64,000 nucleotides of DNA from Protopterus annectens (Eukaryota; Chordata; Ceratodontiformes; Protopteridae). The stretch is from assembly GCF_019279795.1 (NCBI RefSeq), contig NC_056739.1:18703292-18767291 (forward strand), read 5' to 3'. This document shows positions 22,995 to 34,883 of this stretch, piece after piece. Within the stretch, counting starts at the first letter, position 1. The number at the start of each line of letters is the position of its first letter. Below the pieces are notes generated by a model. That model saw only the letters and a program-made list of their open reading frames with translations, was not told the origin of the DNA and made no database searches. The position numbers and the translations under genes are program-made.

Positions 22995-25376
22995 CCTGAT
23001 TTTGTGGACCCCCCTCTGCCCCGTGGGCGGCGTCTATTATTGTTCCCTCCCCTGCCTCTGGAGGGAAACTCTCCACGTGTGTCAGGCATGACTCCCTGGG
23101 GTTTCCGAAACCACATTTTCCCACTCTTCTGACCTTTAGGGCATGGTCTAGAGGGAGTAGAAAAACAGACTCCCACGGCAGAGAGAGTCTTGCCTTCCTG
23201 CTCACACGTGGTAAGGGTATCCTTCACCTGTGGTCCAAACAGAGCCGAAACATCGAAGGGGGTATTGGTGAAGGACGCCTTAAAGGGGTCAGCAAAGTTA
23301 CATAACCGCATCCCGGCATGTCTTCTCAAAGTCACGCCTGTACCTGCGGCCCTACTCGCCCCATCGGCTGCATAAGAAATGAGCCACATGGAGGAGTTGA
23401 CGATTGAGTTAAGAGTCGCCAGCTAGGAGTTAATCTTATCTTGAGCCCCCGCAGCTGATGGATCCTGAAGGGTATCACCCAGTTCCTTGAGAAGATCCCT
23501 TTGAAGATGGGTGAAGTGGCACAGATAATTCAGCGACCGCATGGAAAAGGTCACTGAGGAAAACATCCGCTTCCCATACCTGTCCATTGTCCTAGAGAAT
23601 AGCTCTGCTTAGCCTGTCCGCTATGACGTTGGACTTCCCGGGGATGGCACTGCTTGTTCCCTTAGACCGGATGGAACATCTGGAAGGGACTTGGTTGTTT
23701 GTACAGGGGTGTGGACAAAGGGGATTTTGTAACCCTCGGATATGACAGACCATACCCATTTGTCTTGTGTGATGAGTTGCCAGGCTTCTGGGTACAGTGA
23801 CAAACTTCCCCCGACTGCCAAAGGGTCAGCCAACTCCTTCTTCGTGTCTGCTGCTGCAACCACCATGGCATTAACGGGGACATCTTTTGTCAAAAATTGT
23901 TTGTTGGGTGGGGCTGTAATGAACTTAGTGGGCCAGTGGGGAGTTGGTTCCACTGTGTCCGGGGCTGACCACGCCCTTCGAGCCACTACTTCCATTAGTG
24001 GGTCGGAGGGTGGAGACACCCAGGAGGTGGAAGGGTGAGAACCAAACGCGTCCAGGTATATCGACTCGTCCTCGGAAGGGTTAAGGGCAGTCCAGTTCCC
24101 CCTCTGCTTAAGGATCTCTAGGATGTCTGAAAAGGAGACATCCTCAGAGGGGGATCTTGGGGACCCTTCCGAATCCTCCAAGTCGCTATCAGACTTGACT
24201 GACTCGGGGGAGTTGACATGTTTCCTCTTACATTTTCTGTTTCGAGGGGGCTCCTCTGAAGGATCAAGGGAGGCCTCGGTAGAGGAAGATACGCCCAATG
24301 GGGCGACCTGGAGCATTTGTTATCCACGCTTGGGGTCAGGAGGGTGGGCAGAGACCGATGCAGGCACCATGGGTGGAGGAGCCGAAGGGGCTGATCGAGA
24401 GGCCGACTCAGGAGTCAGCATGCTCCTCATGACCTCGAAGAGGCCCCCATCAGGCAGAGCAGAGGGTCCCCGCTCCAAAGAGACATGAACCCCTCCCGGC
24501 ACTGAGAGGGACAGCTCAGAGGCCGATGTAGGAGCCGAGCTCACCTGCGTCGAGGCCCAGAGAGGGAGAATGGCGTCAGACAAGGGTCTGATGCCACTCG
24601 CCCCCTCGGAGCCAACGAGGGAGTCCCAGCACCCAGATCCCTCCAAGGACGGAAATAATGAAGAGATCGGAGCCGACGAAGGAGCCGAAAGGTGTGGTAT
24701 CGGCTCCGCCGCTTTCAAGATTCGAGCCCCAACCAGCTCCGGCTCCGAACACAAAGGGGGAGTCGGAGGAGGAACTGCTGAAGACACCAGGACAGCCACA
24801 GTCTGTTGAGAAGGGCTGGTTAACATTTTGGCCAGGGCCTGCGATTAAAGGAGTCTACTGACCACCCTCTCCAAGTCATGATCGGATAGCCTGGAGGACC
24901 GAGAGAAGTGGGACCTATGGCTTTGTTCAGACTAAAGCAATGGTGACCTCGGAGCCGAATGAACCGATTTTAGGGAAGGGGACCTAGAACGTTTTCGGCC
25001 CAAAGAAGGTTCCGACACTAAAGTTGGAGCCGATTGAGGTCTAGAGATGTCGGTTCCAGTCGGAACCGAAGAGGAGGCAGATGCTCCGCCCGGCGACAGC
25101 TCCGAACTGGGAGCCGACGGCTTGGTGGGCTTTAAGGATTTCCCCGACTGAAGCTTCGCCGGAGACCCCCTCTGGCTTAAGTAAGCCTCTCAAAATAAGC
25201 TTGTTCCTATGCTCCTGCAGGACTCTCGGGCTGAAAGCGTGACAGACCGAGCAGGAGTCTTGCAGGTGTAGGGGACCCAAGCAATAAACACAAGAAGTGT
25301 GACCATCTGTCAGAGACATCATCTGACAGCATGAGTCACACTTCTTGAAGCCTGAAACTTTAGTATCCTTGGACAT
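22951..25376 (-). pseudogene. gag: DIRS Gag relic with chimeric insert (A2)
   Basis: The ATG at 25376 starts MSKDTKVSGFKKCDSCCQKM with a full Cys/His cluster (25240-25376). Frame breaks follow near 25190 and 24310. Readable blocks are the Ser/Ala/Pro-rich middle (24320-24826), the basic RNRKCKRKHVNSPES plus acidic SDLEDSEGSP segment, SFSDILEILKQRGNW and the ALNPSEDESIYLDAFGSHPS region (23900-24316). Near 23595-23819 a patchwork of pol sequence replaces about 50 bp of gag. The C-terminal zinc-free RG-rich end (GRGGNNNRRRPRGRGG) is at about 23000-23070. Confidence 0.82.
23595..23819. repeat. Templated filler copied from A2 pol
   Basis: Two direct copies of sequence from elsewhere in the same element are joined inside gag. 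23595-23646 equals 21470-21521 (RNase H region). 23644-23819 equals 22748-22923 (5' pol region). The two copies overlap by the microhomology ATG, and the outer junctions share AGAAT-like and GCC bases with the displaced gag. By eye both copies are gap-free. Confidence 0.9.
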
Positions 25377-25436
25377 ACTGGCAGGGGATACCAAAAGGAG
25401 GATATTAAACTAGTGCTTAAACAAGACACATGGAAA

Positions 25437-25461
25437 CACACACACACACACACACACACAC
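25437..25461. repeat. (CA)n microsatellite
   Basis: About twelve CA units in the A2 gag leader. Confidence 0.92.
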
Positions 25462-25776
25462 TAGTTAAACTAACAACAATAACAACAAGAATATCCACTA
25501 GTAAATATATACAAATATTACAAGGCTAAATAACTGTAGCTATGAAAGGCTAAACACTACTCCTATCAGGTACAAAAAGGGTGGGGTTAGCCACTAAAGA
25601 GAAGAAAAGTACAGTTTTGTACCTACCATAAATGTAGATGTTCGAGTGCTAATACAGCTGCAGTCATAACAGATGGGTTTTCCTGCCGTCAGGCGGGTCC
25701 TCGGTCGGCCGAATTCCAAAGTCTTGGTCTGGCGTCGGTTGTCGTCGCTTCCTCCCTGACGTCAGTGCGACAGGGG

Positions 25777-25813
25777 TATAAAAGATCCAGCCGACGCCAT
25801 TTTCTTCAGTTTT
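25777..25813 (+). promoter_or_regulatory. TATA/initiator promoter in B1 left terminal repeat (antisense)
   Basis: TATAAAAG at 25777-25784 is followed 31 bases later by an initiator-like TCAGTTTTTC (A at 25808). Because the terminal repeats are inverted, this copy points into the element antisense to its genes. Confidence 0.6.
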
Positions 25814-26000
25814 TCTTGCCCCAGATGTCAGGTGCCCCCAGAAGGAAGGCAATACATAAAATAATGTAATAATGCAATGCAATATAATCAAAAAAGAGTA
25901 GTTGCAAGCAAATACACCATAAAAGAATACCCCAATCAGGTTGTATGAGGAGGTGTTAGCCGTTAGGCCTGTCCCAAGAGGGGAAGGAGGGAGGGAAACC

Positions 26001-26100
26001 TGGACTGCAGCTGTATTAGCACTCGAACATCTACATTTATGGTAGGTACAATACTGTACTATGTTCATCGTGCATACAGCTGCAGTCATAACAGATGGGT
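26001..26100. repeat. ICR of B1
   Basis: Complement of the left end (ATCTACATTTATGGTAGGTA ... ACTGTACT) joined to ATGTTCATCGTGCATACAGC, the complement of the right end. Confidence 0.87.
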
Positions 26101-26133
26101 AGAATCCCAAAGCTAAGAAAGGGGTGGTAGGCA

Positions 26134-27591
26134 CTAGGTGGAACTAGGAGGAGCCAGGATGCCCTGCAAGACTGCAGTGGCAAAGCCTGCTCTAGATTTG
26201 GAGTATAATGGTAGATGATAGTGCTTGGAGAAGGTATGTATGGAACTCCAAGTGGCTGCTTCCAAAATATCTTTGGTAGGAACCCCCCTGAGGAAAGCTG
26301 CAGAGGTAGCTGTGACCCTTGTGGAGTGAGATCTGATGCCTGCAGGTACAGATTTACCATGAAAAGAGTAACAAAAGCGTATGCAGTGGGCTATCCACTT
26401 TGAGATTGTCTGTTTGGAAATAGGCTTCCCTTGAGCTCCTGCAGCATAGGACACAAAGAGTTGCTCTGATTTTCTGAAAGGCTTTGTTCTGTCCAAATAA
26501 TAACGCAGCTGTCTGTGAATGTCCAAGGAATGTAGTAGTCTTTCCCCTTTGTTTTGAGGATTAGGGTAAAAGGTAGGTAAGTGGATAGCCTGATTCAAGG
26601 CTACCCTGGATACTACCTTTGGCATAAAGAACAGATTGGTTCATAAGGTAACTCTGTCCTGATGGAAAATGATGAAAGGCTGCACAGCCATGAGGGCTTG
26701 TAGTTCTGAAACCCTGCGAGCTGAAGTGATTGCCAGGAGGAAGGCTGTTTTCCAAGACAAGTATTGCAGTTCTGTTGAAGCGGCTGGCTCAAAAGGAGGC
26801 AAGGTCAGTTTTTCTAGTATGAAATTGAGGTCCCAAGCAGGTACTGGTTGTTTCCTTGGGGGTTTTATATTCTTAGCCTCTCTGAGGAACTGTCTTAAGA
26901 GGGGATGAGAGAATAAATGAGGATCAGTGTTGTATTCTGCAGAAATGGCTGAGGCATGGATTTTGATGGAGGGGAATGAAAGTCCATTGCTTAGCATTTC
27001 AGTTAGGTACTGTAATATTTGGGGTAAATTCAGTATTCCAGGATTCTGACCATTTTTTTCATTCCAGGCACAAAACTGTTTCCATTTTACAGAGTAGGCT
27101 TTTCTTGTAGAAGGTCTTCTGGCCTCCAAAATGACATCCTGCACCTCCTTGGAGAGCAGGGCCTGTTGTGAATTTAAGGAATCTTCCATGCGGCTAGATT
27201 GAGTGTTTTCAGCTGGCTGTGAAGAGTTTTGAAGTTGTGCTGAGTCAGTAGAAGAGGCATTAGAGGCAGGATCCATGGTGGGGAATGCGTCAAGCTTTTC
27301 AGGAGTGGGTACCAGTGTTGTCTTGGCCAGTCTGGAGCAATGAGAATCATCTTTGGTCTGTCTGCTCTGGTTTTTAATAGAACTTTGGGCAGCAGAGGGA
27401 GAGGTGGAAAAGCAAAAACTGTCATTGTTGCCCAACTGAAGGAGAGTGCGTCCACTTTCCAGGCCTGTGGATGAAAGGTTCTTGAGCAGAATTTTACCAA
27501 TTGGTGATTTCTGTGGGAGGCAAAGAGATCTATGTCTGGCCTTCCCCATGCTTGAGTTATCTTTGAGAAAACTTGAGGATACAACTTCCAT
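26134..27591 (-). pseudogene. DIRS tyrosine recombinase with one TGA (B1)
   Basis: The open frame from 27591 overlaps the end of pol, then carries YR proper: PSTRKAYSVKWKQFCAWNEK (core-binding), LPPFEPAASTELQYLSWKT, and ITSARRVSELQAL with catalytic Arg. An in-frame TGA at 26641-26643 replaces the Arg of RVTLRTN, most simply a CGA-to-TGA change. Beyond it the same frame continues to 26134 with GIRSHSTRVTATSAAF (His and Arg) and TWSSIHTFSKHYHLP (catalytic Tyr). Reverting one base would leave a complete catalytic set. Confidence 0.87.
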
Positions 27592-29123
27592 TCATGTGGA
27601 TCTGTCATATTTCTGCTTAGGTTGTCTGCCAGTGTGTTTTCCTTGCCTGGCAGGTACTGTGCTTGAAGCTCGATTTGTAATTCCAGAGCCATGTTCCAAA
27701 GAGACATGGCTTGCCTGCATAGGGGGTATGAATGGGTACCTCCCTGTTTGTTTATGTACCACATTACTGTGGTGTTGTCCGTTCTTATCAATAGCTGGCC
27801 TGGATGCAGTAGGTCTTTGAAAGCTATAATAGCATTTATTACTGCTAGCATTTCCTTCTGATTGTTGTGTAGGTGCTTTTCTTTTTGGGGCCATTTGCCC
27901 TGAATGCACCGATCTGTCATGTGCACCCCCCAGGCGTAGTCCAAGGCGTCTGTTGTGATGATTTGATTTGCTTGAGGTTTGCAGAATGGGAGACCTGTGT
28001 TCCTTTGGCATGCTTGAGCTCACCACAGAAATTCCTTTTGAAGACATGGAATTAGTGGTATTATTGTTTCCAAACTGTGGCTGTGTTGAGACCATAGGTT
28101 TTTTAGGTACCACTGAAGTTTCCTCATATGCAGCTTTGCACATGTGATCAGTAGGATGCAAGACGCCATGAATCCCAGAGCTAGTAGGATTTTCCTTGCA
28201 GTCAGCCTGGTGAAAGTTGCCAGTTTTCTGAAGTATTGAGTTAGTTGCCCTTGTTTCTCTGGCATGAGGTAGGCCATCTGGGTGTTTGTATCCAAGCTGG
28301 CACCAAGGAAAATTATTGTTTGAGAGGGTATTAGCTTTGATTTCTTTTTGTTGATTGTGTATCCCAGAGAATTCAACAACATTATTACAAACGCCAGATG
28401 TTTCATAAGTATGTGCTTGCTGTCCGCTTGGATCAGGCAGTCGTCCAGATATGGGTATATTTGTATCCCTTGAAGTCTGCAGTAGGCGATTACTGATGCC
28501 AGGCATTTCGTGAACACTCTGGGCGCAGTAGATAAGCCAAAGGGCAATGCAGAGAATTGATAATGGGTTGAACCTGCAAGAAATCTGAGGTATCTTCTGC
28601 AATCTTGTCTGATTGGGACATGCAGGTATGCCTCCTTGAGGTCCAATGTTACCAGCCAAGACTCCTTGCCCAGCATGGGAAGAAGCTGCTGTAATGTGAG
28701 CATCTTGAATTTTGGCATGAGTAAAAATGTGTTTAGGATGGAGAGGTCCAAAATAGGTCTCCAATCTTTTCCCTTCCTTGGTACCAGGAATAGTCTGGAA
28801 TAAAAACCTTGACCCTGTTCTTGTACAGGTACCTCTTGAATAGCTTTCATGTCCATGAGATCTGAAATTTGTTTTTGTGCCTCTGCCCTTTGACTGTGTG
28901 GCAGGTTTGGCATGCCTCTCATTTTTGGAAGGGTGTGAAAGTGAAATCTGTAGCCTCTGTCTATAATGTCCAGGATCCATTTGTCTTTTGTGACAATATG
29001 CCAATTTTTCGAAAATAATGCCAGTTTCCCGCCTAAAGGTGCTGCCATTTGAGCCTTGCTTGGCATGCAAAGGGGAAAGTCATTGGTTCTGCTTTCTGAA
29101 TGGCTGTGAACTATCCTCACCAC
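27174..29123 (-). pseudogene. pol: DIRS RT/RNase H/MT-like pol with one TGA (B1)
   Basis: A single frame of 650 codons is interrupted once, at 28020-28022, where the second Trp codon of FLWWAQ (seen in B2) has become TGA. RT: YSRLFLVPRKGKDWRPILDL, VTLDLKEAYLHVPIRQD, LPFGLSTAPRVFTKCLASV and IYPYLDDCLI. RNase H: IITTDALDYAWG, KEMLAVINAI, IRTDNTTVMWYINKQGGT and LADNLSRN. The methyltransferase-like tail reads DIDLFASHRN..FAFPPLPLLPKVL..LIAPDWPRQHWYPLL. It overlaps gag upstream and YR downstream. Confidence 0.9.
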
Positions 29124-30865
29124 CTCTTTGTGTGGGTGCTTGCCATTGTCTGCCTCTAAATGATCCTTGAGATTGCCCTCTGCCCCTCGGACGCCGGTAT
29201 CTACCTCTTTGGGGTCTGTCCGTGGCTGGAAAGGACCAGTTTTTGGAAGGCCAATTTCTACTGAAACGTGGAGGTTGTACCTGTAGGAAATCTTTTACTG
29301 TTTGCATTGATTTTGCCTTTTCCTCCATTTTCTTTAATACCTCCTCAGCTTTAACACCAAATAATACATTTTTTTTGCAGAGGAGCATCTAGTAATTTAG
29401 CTTTGACGTGATCTGGTAAGGTTTGCTCTTTGAGCCAGGCATGTCTACGTATGACTGATCCTGTAACAGCAGCTCTACATGAGGCCTCTAAAGCGTCAAA
29501 ACCACATTGCAAGGTATGCTTACCCACTTGTTCTGCACTATGTATCAAATCCTGCAACTCCTTCAAGTCTGGTTGTTCAGGTTGTGACATTTTGTTTCTC
29601 AACTGTGATAACAGAAATTGTTGGTACTTTAACATATGGAACTGACAGTTTAATGCCCTCATGGTTAAGGTGGCCGAGGTGTAAACCTTTTTCCCCCACC
29701 TCTCTAAAGCTCTGGAATCTCTCTCTGAAGGTAATGGATTTTTAGCAGTGGAGGCCTTAATTCCCTTGGGACCCTGTGATATAGTTTCTGGGTCAGCCGC
29801 ATGGCTTTTGTATAGGAATTGGTGTGAGTCAGGTACCCAGTAATACCTGTCAGGCTTGACTGGAGCTGGAGGTAAAGAATCTGGGTTAAGGTAGGCCTCT
29901 GAATACACGTCATCTAGAATGTCTAAGACAGGAGGTATAGCCAGAGGCCTGTGCTGCGGGAACAAGAGGAAATCTCTAAGCCTTTTCTTGGAGTCTGAGT
30001 CCTCTTAGCCTTTCCAGTGGAAGTGTTCCCTCAAGGTATGTAAGGTTTCCCCAAAAGAGTAATCCTCAGGGGGGGAGACAGAGGGAATGGACTCCTCTGC
30101 ATCAGAATCTTCAAAAGGGGGTAAGAATGTTCCTGGTCTTCAGAATGTTCTGAAATAATGGAGGCCTGGTCCGAGGAGGGGGATTCTTCCTCCACTCTGG
30201 GTCTTTTGTCCGGGGGGGGTTGAGAACCCCTAATAAGAGTAATCAAATCCTCAGCCATTTTGAGCATCTGCTTTTTAGGCATGGGGCCTTGAGAAGGGCC
30301 CTGAGGAGCCTGTCTTTTAGTATGCATGGCTGATTTAGACTTAGTGAAAGCCTTGATGGAAAAAGAAGAGGAAGGCCTGAAGACACCTTGAGAGGTGGCA
30401 GGTCTATCTAAACTCTGAGTTTCACCGCCAATAGTGGCTTCGGTATCTGTAGTCAGGGTGTGGGCCGAAGAACCTGCGACCTCGGGCACAGAAGACACCG
30501 CCAATGAAGTGTTGTCGGTAGTCAGGGGCTGCGTAGGCACCTCACTGAGAACCGGACCACCTGTAGTCGGCTTTGGCGTGGTGTCTGTGGAAGTCACGGA
30601 CCTCGAATGTTGGTCCTTATCTTTGCGTCTTTTACTCAAAACTGGAGTCGTAGTATCCGACGACATAATGTAATTAAATTTTTTTGCTAAAATAGTGTTG
30701 GGCGAACTCCGCCCGACGCTTAATAGTGCATCTGTTGAATGTAACACAAAAACGACAGGCCAAGATGTCGTGGTCTGGGCCTAGGCAAGGAATGCAGAGA
30801 GAATGGAAATCCTTATGCGGTATTTGCTTCCCACAAGAAATGCAATTATTAACTTTGTCTGACAT
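29080..30865 (-). pseudogene. gag: DIRS Gag, frameshifted (B1)
   Basis: The ATG at 30865 gives MSDKVNNCISCGKQIPHKDF, and a complete Cys/His cluster follows (HSLCIPCLGPDH..CRFC). A T-run near 30680 shifts the frame into 30031-30747 (SKRRKDKDQHSR, Ser/Thr/Pro-rich, KKQMLKMAEDLITLIRGS). A further break near 30050 leads to the conserved core (29351-29965: RPLAIPPVLD, ALNCQFHMLKYQ, GFDALEASCRAAVTGSVIRR). A break at a T-run near 29370 leads to the C-terminal RPQRGRYRRPRGRGQ nucleic-acid-binding tail. Confidence 0.85.
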
Positions 30866-31002
30866 CGGTCTGAGGCAAGAAAAGTTTCCCCAACGGGGTA
30901 TTTAGCTTTCAAGAAGACTTCGGTAGAAAAATATTCGTAATCTCAGCAGCCGGCCGACCGGCACTTGCGAACTGCTTCTGCTTCGGGCACCGCGCGGCAA
31001 GA

Positions 31003-31039
31003 AAGACTGGAGAAAATGGTGTCGGCTGGATCTTTTATA
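31003..31039 (-). promoter_or_regulatory. TATA/initiator promoter in B1 right terminal repeat (sense)
   Basis: On the minus strand TATAAAAG begins at 31039, and the initiator-like CCAGTCTTTC has its A at 31008, 31 bases downstream. It points toward gag and would produce the genomic RNA. Confidence 0.65.
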
Positions 31040-31531
31040 CCCCTGTCGCACTAACGTCAGGGAGGAAGCGACGACAACCGATGCCGGACCAAGACTTTGG
31101 AATTCAGCCAACCGAGGACCCGCCTGAGGGCAGGAAAACCCATCTGTTATGACTGCATGTATGCACAATGAACATCAAGGGGGGGGGGGGGTAGAAACTA
31201 ACAAAAAATGAGTTTCCTGAGTGGGAAAAACTAGGTGACACACACTCTAATTATACTAGAGGGGAAAGACTAGCTATATAAAAGAGAAATACACAGGTAA
31301 AATTTAAGCTAATAATACAAAAACGATTAATACGACCTGAGCCAGTAAAGCGCAACCTCGTAGCTGAAGCGGCAAACAAGATCTGGGTATCTAGCGCCAA
31401 GCATTGTGGGATATGGGGAGGCCTCGAGCCAGTAAATAGCTCTCGAGCTTTAGTAGATGGCAGAGTCAGAGCCGAGGATCGTCTCCGAACCCCAACCAGC
31501 AAGAATAAAGGCGAGAGACACAACTTAACAT

Positions 31532-34114
31532 TGTACAGCCACAGCAGGCAGTGTCTTTCCATCTTCCTCACACCTGGATAGAGTTTCCATTACTTTGGGC
31601 CCAAACAATGAAGATCCGTTAAAGGAAACATTGATGAAGGAAGACTTGAATGGTTCTGCAAAGTCACACAGGCACATCAAAGCATGTCATTGAATCGCAA
31701 TGCCTGAACCTGCTGACCTGCTTGCTCCTTCAGCAGCATGTACAATGAGCCTCATGGATGAGTTTGAAATATACTCCAGGGTAGTTAACTGCGAGGTCAC
31801 TTTTTCTTGGACCTCTTCAGCCACTACTCCCACCAGAATGTCTGACAGCTCCTTGACCAGATACCTTGAATAATAAAATGTGCCAAAAAGTTAAAGGACC
31901 TGATGGAAAAGGTCAATGATGCATAGACCCGCTTCCCAAAACTGCCCATTCTCCTGGACCCGCTTCCCAAAACTGTCCATTCTCCTGGACTCCCAGTTAG
32001 GGAGATGAACAGTAGAACTTTCCTCAGCTAGTTCTTTCTTGGTGGAAGCCGCTACCACCATAGGGTCAAACACTAAGCCCTTTGCCTAATATGGATGGTC
32101 CTCAGGTGCTGAAAGAATCTTGTCAGGTCTCCAGGGGAGGTTGTCAGCAAGTGGGGTCACCCAGGTCATCGATGGGTGAGCTCTAAAGGCCTACAAGTAT
32201 AAGTATATGGATTCCTCAGAGGAAGGGTCCCTTAAGCTTCCAATCATCCCTCTGTTTTAGGATCTCCAGACCGTCTCCAAAAGAGATGTCTTCCGGAGGT
32301 GACCATCATCAAAATAATGTGTCCTTTGTGACTGATTCTTCAGGAGAATCAAGGTGTTTCCTCTTCCATAATCTCTTCCGAGGTAGCCCTTCAATGGAAT
32401 AGGTCTCGGAAGAGCAGCGACCTTTAACAGGTAGGTCTTGTGATCTTGGAGTTCGCTGTCTGGGGGGTAGAGATTGGTGACAGATCCGATAAAGCTGGGG
32501 TCAGGGCTCAAAACTCCAATAGGCTTGATAGGCAGGACTGCCCAAGGAGGAATGGGAGCCCGGAACTAGAAGAGAAACTCGGAACCAAGGTCACACCCCA
32601 CCCAGAGAGCATCACCTGAGAAGCCGGAACTGAGGACAGGTCTCCTACTGGCAGAACCCGAACAGCCAAGGCCGGCTCCATAGAAAAAAATCAGAGCCAG
32701 CTCTTAATCCCCCCCAAACCCGATGGCAAACACACAGTCATGGGACCCCGTCTGTCCCGAAGGCACTGAAGGTGTCAGAACCATAGCCGGCACCGAAGAC
32801 AAAAACTCTATCACTATAAAACTGAAATGAAGATTACTCACAGCTTGTTAATCCTTCCAGGATTTAGTTATTATTTAGTCTATTTTTATTATCTAGTTAC
32901 CGTCTAGAAAATTTGTAGCACTGTGTTTTACTTCTTATTTCTCAAGGTTTGTAATTAGAGCTTACTACTCAATTGTACCGATTTTGCTCCTGTATTACTC
33001 CATCTCATGATCACTTCTACTGTAAACGTACCTTTATTGTTATTGTTTTCCCATCTACCATGTCATTCCGTGGAGCTTTTCTCCCTGGGCCTCCGCTGAA
33101 AAAGGACCTGTGTCTAGTCGGAATTTCCCAGTAAACAAATGTAAATAAATAAATGAATAGTAGTTGGTGCTGAGGTCACTGGAAACTGTGATGTTGGAGC
33201 CAACTGCTCTAAAGCCTGCGAGGTCAGAGGACAGGAATAGGAAGGGCTCATAGGAGAGAAACACCCTGCATCAGAAGGGAGAGGAGGTTGAGAACATGGG
33301 GGAAGACCCCTGGCTGTCAGAATCTGATTCAACAACCTAACAACATCAAGTTCCAAGAGGATCCAGGTGGATCAAACGGAAAATGCAGAAGGGGACTCGG
33401 GTCTCTCCAGAAAGGGGCTAGGGAGTTGCCCAAAAATGGGGTCATTGGAAGGGGAATAGGTAGTCCTGGGCTGTACATGAGATTCAATCTTCAGCACCAC
33501 CAAGAAATATCTGTGTCGTCACAACCAGTGCCAATGTCGGAATCACTGACAACGCAGAAGTGGTAGGAGCCGTAATCTGTGTGGGTGTCACAGTCGATGT
33601 GGACACAGCAGTAGAGACAATCGGTGCTGATGACAGAACTGTAGACAATGCATAAGTGGTAGCAGTGATAATCTGTGTGGGACTCATACTCAGTGTCGAA
33701 GGCACCAGTTAAGGTTGTTGGTGCCAAAGTTTCACTCTGTTCTGTCAGTTTTGGTACCTTAAACCTCAGCTCCAAAAAGGAACTTGCATGTTTGTTTCTC
33801 TTTACAGTCTGTGCTGAGGGAGATGTCAGCACCAAGTGAGCAGATTTGGTACCAGAGGGTGGTGGAGAATGTTCGGCCTTGGACAAGACTTCTTCAAAAG
33901 GGGCCTTAAAAAACCCTTTGAGAATCAGTATATTTTTACATTCTACCAGGGCTCTATGACTGAAATACTGGCAGACTGCACAGGCAATACTTAAATGTGG
34001 TGCACCCAAACAATAAACGCAGAGATCATGACTGTCAGAGTTTGACATTTTCTTGCTGTACTCTTTACATTGTTTAAAACCTGAAGGAGAACTTTTTGGT
34101 TTATCTGCTATCAT
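31532..34114 (-). pseudogene. gag: DIRS Gag relic (C)
   Basis: The start at 34114 gives MIADKPKSSPSGFKQC, then the Cys/His cluster (first pair degraded to C-x6, later HDLCVYCLG..H..CAVCQYF), then ECKNILILKGFF. Frame breaks near 33700 lead into Ser/Thr-rich stretches. The conserved ELDVVRLLNQILTARG helix is at about 33290-33350. Core fragments (KELAEESSTVHLPN, C-terminal zone around 31560-31700) abut the A2 right end at 31531. Decayed throughout. Confidence 0.68.
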
Positions 34115-34570
34115 CCCAAATAAAAACGAGGAGAAGCAGAAGAAAAATGGGAAAGGAAAGAAAAGATTTCACACCACTCAATTACACCAGGGAAAAAAAC
34201 TATCAGCAATGGTAGATAGATTACCTAATGGTAAGGGGGGAAACTACCAATGATGGTAGTGAGAATTACCAATAGTAAAAGGATAAACACACACACTTTA
34301 ATGGGTAAGACCAGGAAAAGGTTTTTAGAAGTTAAATACCAAGAAAAAAGGAAAAAAAATTCTACTTAGCTATGAGAGACGAATCAGCTGATGGGTCTTA
34401 GCAGTAACAGTGGCAAATGAGATCTGAGGTAATGTAGAGAGGGGCATTATGGGTAGACCAGTAGCTTGAAAGATTTTTGGCTGGCGTGAGCTAAGTAATG
34501 GCTAGATCAGTTCCGAAGATGGGAACCGTACCCAAAAGTCAAGAATGGATGAAGATTGACAACATCAGAT

Positions 34571-34883
34571 CTAAGATAACCAAGAAACAAACTTGTGATA
34601 AAAAAAGTTTGAAAAGGAGGTAAGTGATATCTAACTGTAACAAGGAAGAAGAAAATGTAAGTAGAAGAAAAACAGTTAAATTCACTCAGTAAATCCACTA
34701 TGAGCTCAAGCAATCATAATCCCAAGCAATCTTAAAGAGCAGCAAACGAGATCTGAGGTAATACAGATAGTCAGAGGCATTATGCGTAAGGAAGGAGCTT
34801 GAGAGTCGGATCCTAGAATCTAAAGAAAGTGGCATACTAGGATCCGAGGATCAGATCTGAAACCTTTAGTTAAGGAACAAAAT
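34571..34883 (-). mobile_element. DIRS relic X, leader segment
   Basis: Continuation of the X leader between C and F. It carries the family-C right-end blocks AGCAAACGAGATCTGAGGTA, GGCATTATG and GGATCCGAGGATCAGATCTG (hairpin-forming), running to GGAACAAAA where F begins. No coding sequence. Confidence 0.7.

Larger units (their letters stand above)
25608..31175 (-). mobile_element. DIRS family B element B1
   Basis: A second DIRS family, inserted in the A2 gag leader. The left end AGTACAGTTTTGTACCTACC is at 25608, with terminal repeat to about 25820. The right repeat, about 30998-31175, ends CACAATGAACAT. Length is about 5.6 kb with nothing inside. Gene order on the minus strand: gag 29080-30865, pol 27174-29123, YR 26134-27591. 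Pol and YR each carry one in-frame TGA; gag has several frameshifts. Confidence 0.93.
19512..31531 (-). mobile_element. DIRS family A element A2, carrying B1
   Basis: Left terminal repeat 19512-19700 begins AAGAAGTAATGTACC. Right terminal repeat 31371-31531 ends CACAACTTAACAT. The host site in C is ..GTGGAAAAAT|GTACAGCC.., which matches the uninterrupted gag sequence in A1 (GGAAAATGTACCCC), confirming insertion without a target duplication. Own length is about 6.4 kb after removing B1, which sits in the gag leader at 25608-31175. Several single lesions remain, so it is relatively young. Confidence 0.92.
15952..34570 (-). mobile_element. DIRS family C element, carrying A2 and B1
   Basis: The left end AGAAGATGTCTTACCATAAC is at 15952, with terminal repeat to about 16135. 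The right terminal repeat, about 34412-34570, ends ..GACAACATCAGAT. Both ends share CATCCA..TCTTGACT and GGCAAATGAGATCTGAG-type blocks in inverse orientation. Own sequence is 15952-19511 plus 31532-34570, about 6.6 kb, interrupted by A2. It lies in the leader of X: the left flank ...AATTGTAAAA rejoins CTAAGATAACC. All genes are broken, so it is old. Confidence 0.9.

Noticed and set aside
27592-29070. Long 492-codon minus-strand open frame in B1
   Set aside because: It overlaps the RT/RNase H gene in another frame and shows none of the RT motifs; the 28020-29123 frame carries them. It is a shadow of pol.
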